From Diphasiastrum complanatum (Eukaryota > Streptophyta > Lycopodiopsida > Lycopodiales > Lycopodiaceae), in NCBI GenBank assembly GCA_029204225.1, contig CM055104.1, forward strand, positions 43,367,148-43,431,147: a stretch of DNA of 64,000 bases. Reading direction: 5' to 3'. Shown here in pieces: positions 60,732 through 64,000 of the stretch. Numbering within the stretch: position 1 is the first letter of the stretch; every line of letters starts with the position of its first letter. The translations under genes were made by a program, and so were the position numbers. The notes beneath the pieces were generated by a model that saw only the letters and a list, made by a program, of their open reading frames with translations, was not told the DNA's origin and made no database searches.

Positions 60732-62192
60732 AGGAGATGATAGGTGATGCTATTCTTGGCTTTTAGTGTGGAGTTGGATAAGCAATCATTAAGACTTACA
60801 AATTTTTGTTTGGACTATGAACAATTATTTTGAAAATATCCACATGGGTTACATGGGAATAATAAGTGTTTCCCATCCCTTATTTAGGGAATTTGGAAAA
60901 ATTGCCACTACTCTTTTCATTTAGGAGGTACCTTGTTATGTGAAAATAGTTTCCTAGATTGTTGCTCGCTTTGACCGTGCAAGGCCCAAGCATCTCTAAG
61001 CCTACTCCTTATTGGATTTGAACTAAGCAAGCTGAACAAGCACTATTGCACTGTTGGATCTTAGAGCCTCTTTTCATGCAGATGATGTCAAATGGGGTGA
61101 ACAGGTCATCATTGCCCTTTACATGTAACCTGGGCATCCGAGTGACCTGCTAGGGGGTTATATAGGTAAATTCAACTATTTTGAGTCGTAAATTTTGAAT
61201 GTCATCTTATAGTTCATCTATTGAATATTAAGAATGTATAACTAATAAGGTTGAAACTAATGTTGTTGTCACATGATAAGAATATATACTTAGAGAATGT
61301 ATCTACATTCAATTTAAGAAGTCTCAAAATATGAATATGGTCTCAATTTATTTGAATTTACTATGGGCCCAAAAATCTGGAATTCAGTAGTTGGGTAGAA
61401 GGGATTGAGAGGGAGGTTGTGATGGATTCACCAATTTTATCCATCAATGTAGATCATTGATGGTATTTTTTATGTCATTATGACATCACCTTACCTTCAC
61501 AAGAAAGGAATTCCTCAATGGGTCTTACAATTTCTCAATTATGTGGAAAAGCTTGTATATCTATGGATTGTAGAAAGGGGAAACCGGCCACACATTACAT
61601 CATTCCTGGAAGGACTGAGGTGAATAAGAAGTGATGAATTGTTGCTCAATGCCTTTGCTGAGAGTTTGGCAATTTTTTTGGTTCAGAATTTGCAAAATTT
61701 CCGAAATGTTCTAATTGTGTGCATGTCTTTAGTGAAAAAGTAATTTCATAGTCACTATGCATCTCTGGGAACATGGTACTGAGTGTTATAGTGGTTTGGT
61801 TAGTGAAGCATGAATACAGTTTTAGTAAAAAGCAATTAGAAACAAATTTTCAGTTTAGTTAGGCAGTTTACGTAAAAAAGTCAATTTTCTAAATGACTGC
61901 ATGTAGACTTTGATTCATGTTGGAAGTTTCAAAATCAAGTCAGTTCGGGGATTTGAATTGATAATAGTGAGATTGAGAGTTCGATGACTATGATTGATTT
62001 TCATAGTTTCAATCCATTTCAATGGAATTTGGAAATCCTAAGTACAAATTTCTGAAAGAGCCAAAATTGTTTCGAATTTGTTTTAAATATGTGGGTTATT
62101 GATTAAAACGAAATTGGCCTAAAAAGTGAATGAACTTATTGAGATGAATGTAATCAATTGATTCAGGAGGTCAAAACTACTTTCACTTATAG
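60732..62192. other. Non-coding stretch, no gene seen
   Basis: AT-rich with frequent stops in all frames. It probably belongs to the LTR element whose tail begins at 62193, but no RT, integrase or PBS was found. Confidence 0.4.
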
Positions 62193-63302
62193 TTGAAGAT
62201 TTTGGGATCTATCAATTACTTAAAACAATTTATAGTTTGGAATGGCGATACCATTCTTGAAAGCAAGATAACCACACTAGTTGTTGGGATAGGCACACTT
62301 AATGTGGTTATACATGTTACACACCTCTCAAAACATGAATGCTTATGCAAAATTTCTACAAAGCTTTTGCATTACATCTCGATTTTGGTAAGTCCTCATC
62401 AACACCAAGCTAACGGACCTCCTGTGGATACAAGGTTGTATTCGGGCATGGACCATGGTGGAGCCCCTGAAGTTGCAGAAGAACAGCCAGATCCACAAGT
62501 AATGCAACCAGGTCCATCTTCATCAAGGACCATACGATAGTGCAAAAGACCAATCAGCGTTGAGGACCAGATCCAGAGATTTTTAGCGCAACATCCTCAT
62601 GAGTCCTCGCGTGGTGGTTGGATTCTCAAGCTTAAGACCTCTGAAATAGAGGCTGACAAAGAATTGGATAAAATAACCGCATTGGGAGAGCAGCCAGCTT
62701 GGAGAGTTACAATTTTTGAGAAAACTCCCGAATCCATTAGGAGTTATGTGGCCAGCCCTCGCCAATTGCTCGTAGATCCGTATTACGTACCAATGCCGCG
62801 CAAGAATAAGTGGAAGGATTTGGGATTAGCCATGGACAAAATTACTATCCATACGCCGAACTGGCCAATCATCCACCAACCTTACAGTTGGAAAATTTTA
62901 GTGGATTTCCACCGAGCACTACAAGCATACCAGCGGGACTCTCCCGATCCAACAGTGAGGCAATCGGCACTGTTTGCAAAAAATTTGACTCTATTGGCAT
63001 CCGTGGCAATGCGATGGGATGATTGCCTTCCTCCTTTGGCATTTGATTCGAATAAGCCAATGGCGTCAGAGAGCATTAAGGATCAGCTGCCTATGGCTAG
63101 ATTGTATTTCCATGCCGCAATGATGGGAGGCTCCTGGAAATCTCGATTCACAGCCTGGACAACTTCAAAGTGGATCGTTGGAGCCCACCATTGTTTTTTG
63201 CCGCACAATTTAGATTTCAACAATGCCCGACTTGATTTCATGGAAGAGGTGCAGTATCATTTAATAACAATTCGACGTGACACAAATAAAAGCCCACGAT
63301 AA
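62193..63302 (+). pseudogene. Unknown ORF just upstream of a 3' LTR
   Basis: One frame of 369 codons plus stop, interrupted only by TAG at 62538-62540. It begins MKILGSINYLKQFIVWNGDT, passes a Pro/Gly/Glu-rich stretch (GGAPEVAEEQPDPQVMQPG), and continues with a compact region (KNKWKDLGLAMDKITIHTPN, RQSALFAKNLTLLASVAMRW, MEEVQYHLITIRRDTNK). No known gag, pol or env motif was recognised and no membrane segment is evident. It ends 50 bp before the LTR, so it is the last gene of an LTR retrotransposon on the plus strand. The first 115 codons lack the codon character of the rest and may not be part of the gene. Confidence 0.5.
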
Positions 63303-63339
63303 CTGCATCTCACAGGTGTCGTGAGACCGCCACTAGTTT

Positions 63340-64000
63340 TGGTGGGGGATACTGTTGGAGGGTTTTCAGATCCCAAGGCAATCCTAACTCTAGTTAATAA
63401 GTGAGAGGGATTTGGCACCCTGCGTGTCTAAGTCCAACCCAATGATCACATAGAGATTCGATAATTAGAAAGTCAATAAAAGGACTTTAGGCCTTTTTGC
63501 GGGACTTTTAATGTCGCAGGGCCTAAATGTCAAGTTAGTGAATAAAGTTGGGTTTCCCTCCAATTTGGATGGTTCTCACTCTTTTTTAAATTTGAATAGT
63601 TAGGGAGGCAGAAATGGACCAATATGATTTTTCAGAGGCCAGGGTCCTCCTCTCTACTATAAAAAGGGACCAATTCGAGTTTGCTACACATGTACATATC
63701 TTCATTTCAATAAAGCAGATTGGTTCTCTTGTGAAATGGATTTATGAATGTCCTTGCTCTCTATCACTTTTCCTCCATCTCTCATGCTTTTATTGTGCTT
63801 TGCTGATTGTTGGATCTGATTGTTATTGGGATTGCATGTTTTTATACATTTTACGAGAGAGAAAGGGAGAGAGAGAAAGAGTAAGCTATCTTCATTGTGG
63901 ATCTAGTGTTAATGGATGTAGTGTTAATGCTTAGGATTAGTGGATGGTAGGGTTAGATGTGAATCTTCCATTTATGTTGAAATTTAAACTATGTTATTGC
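63340..64000 (+). mobile_element. Polypurine tract and 3' LTR of retroelement, runs off window
   Basis: GGTGGGGGATAC is followed at 63353 by TGTTGGAGGGTTTTCAG, a typical PPT/LTR start. TATAAAAA at 63658 is followed by U5-like sequence (TTTCAATAAAGCAG, a polyadenylation-like AATAAA). The LTR end was not located before position 64000. The short ORF at 63614-63934 is inside the LTR and is not a gene. Confidence 0.7.

Noticed and set aside
1..64000. tRNA, rRNA or organellar genes
   Set aside because: None recognised by eye; only tRNA-complementary primer-binding sites of retrotransposons were seen.

Overview
The window looks like TE-rich nuclear DNA of a land plant. It is AT-rich, has GT-AG introns, an amino-acid permease (AAP) gene with plant-type exon structure, Ty1/copia and Ty3/gypsy retrotransposons primed by initiator Met-tRNA, and long microsatellites. 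Nothing fixes the clade; a fern, other seed-free plant or gymnosperm would fit. All calls were made by reading the sequence, without database searches.

Only two ordinary host genes are visible. At the left edge (1-3200, minus strand) is a seven-exon AAP gene whose 3' end lies outside the window. At 57874-59856 (plus) is an intact 660-residue secreted GH5 protein resembling endoglycoceramidases. Almost everything between them is mobile DNA.

The most unusual part is 4250-12162. A segment of about 7.1 kb (4361-11483) has imperfect inverted ends of about 31 bp and is bracketed by near-identical direct repeats of 111 and 136 bp, each containing a microsatellite. It holds three modules: (i) a degenerate DDE-transposase-like gene; (ii) a gene behind a TATA box and a cluster of eight CACGTG G-boxes, whose product starts as a histone H3, continues as a CENH3-like histone fold, and ends as a Ulp1/SENP-type cysteine protease; (iii) an opposing pseudogene that ends in a possible beta-grasp region. 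A second, broken H3-like domain lies just outside at 11866-12162. I know of no described element carrying a centromeric-type histone H3 joined to a SUMO-type protease, so this is the lead finding.

From 13 kb to 55.5 kb is a nested retrotransposon graveyard: a copia 3' end and a gypsy gag (minus, 14-16.7 kb); a copia RT/RNase H fragment split by a complete but defective copia element with 276-bp LTRs (21009-25642, TSD ACGTG); gypsy remnants on minus (27-31.8 kb and 35.2-40.4 kb) and plus (41.5-49.7 kb and 50-51.1 kb); and a minus-strand copia deletion derivative with LTRs (51243-55445). Two gypsy elements carry an extra sense-oriented coiled-coil ORF after integrase. The right end (62.2-64 kb) is the tail of another LTR element with its own unknown ORF just before the 3' LTR.
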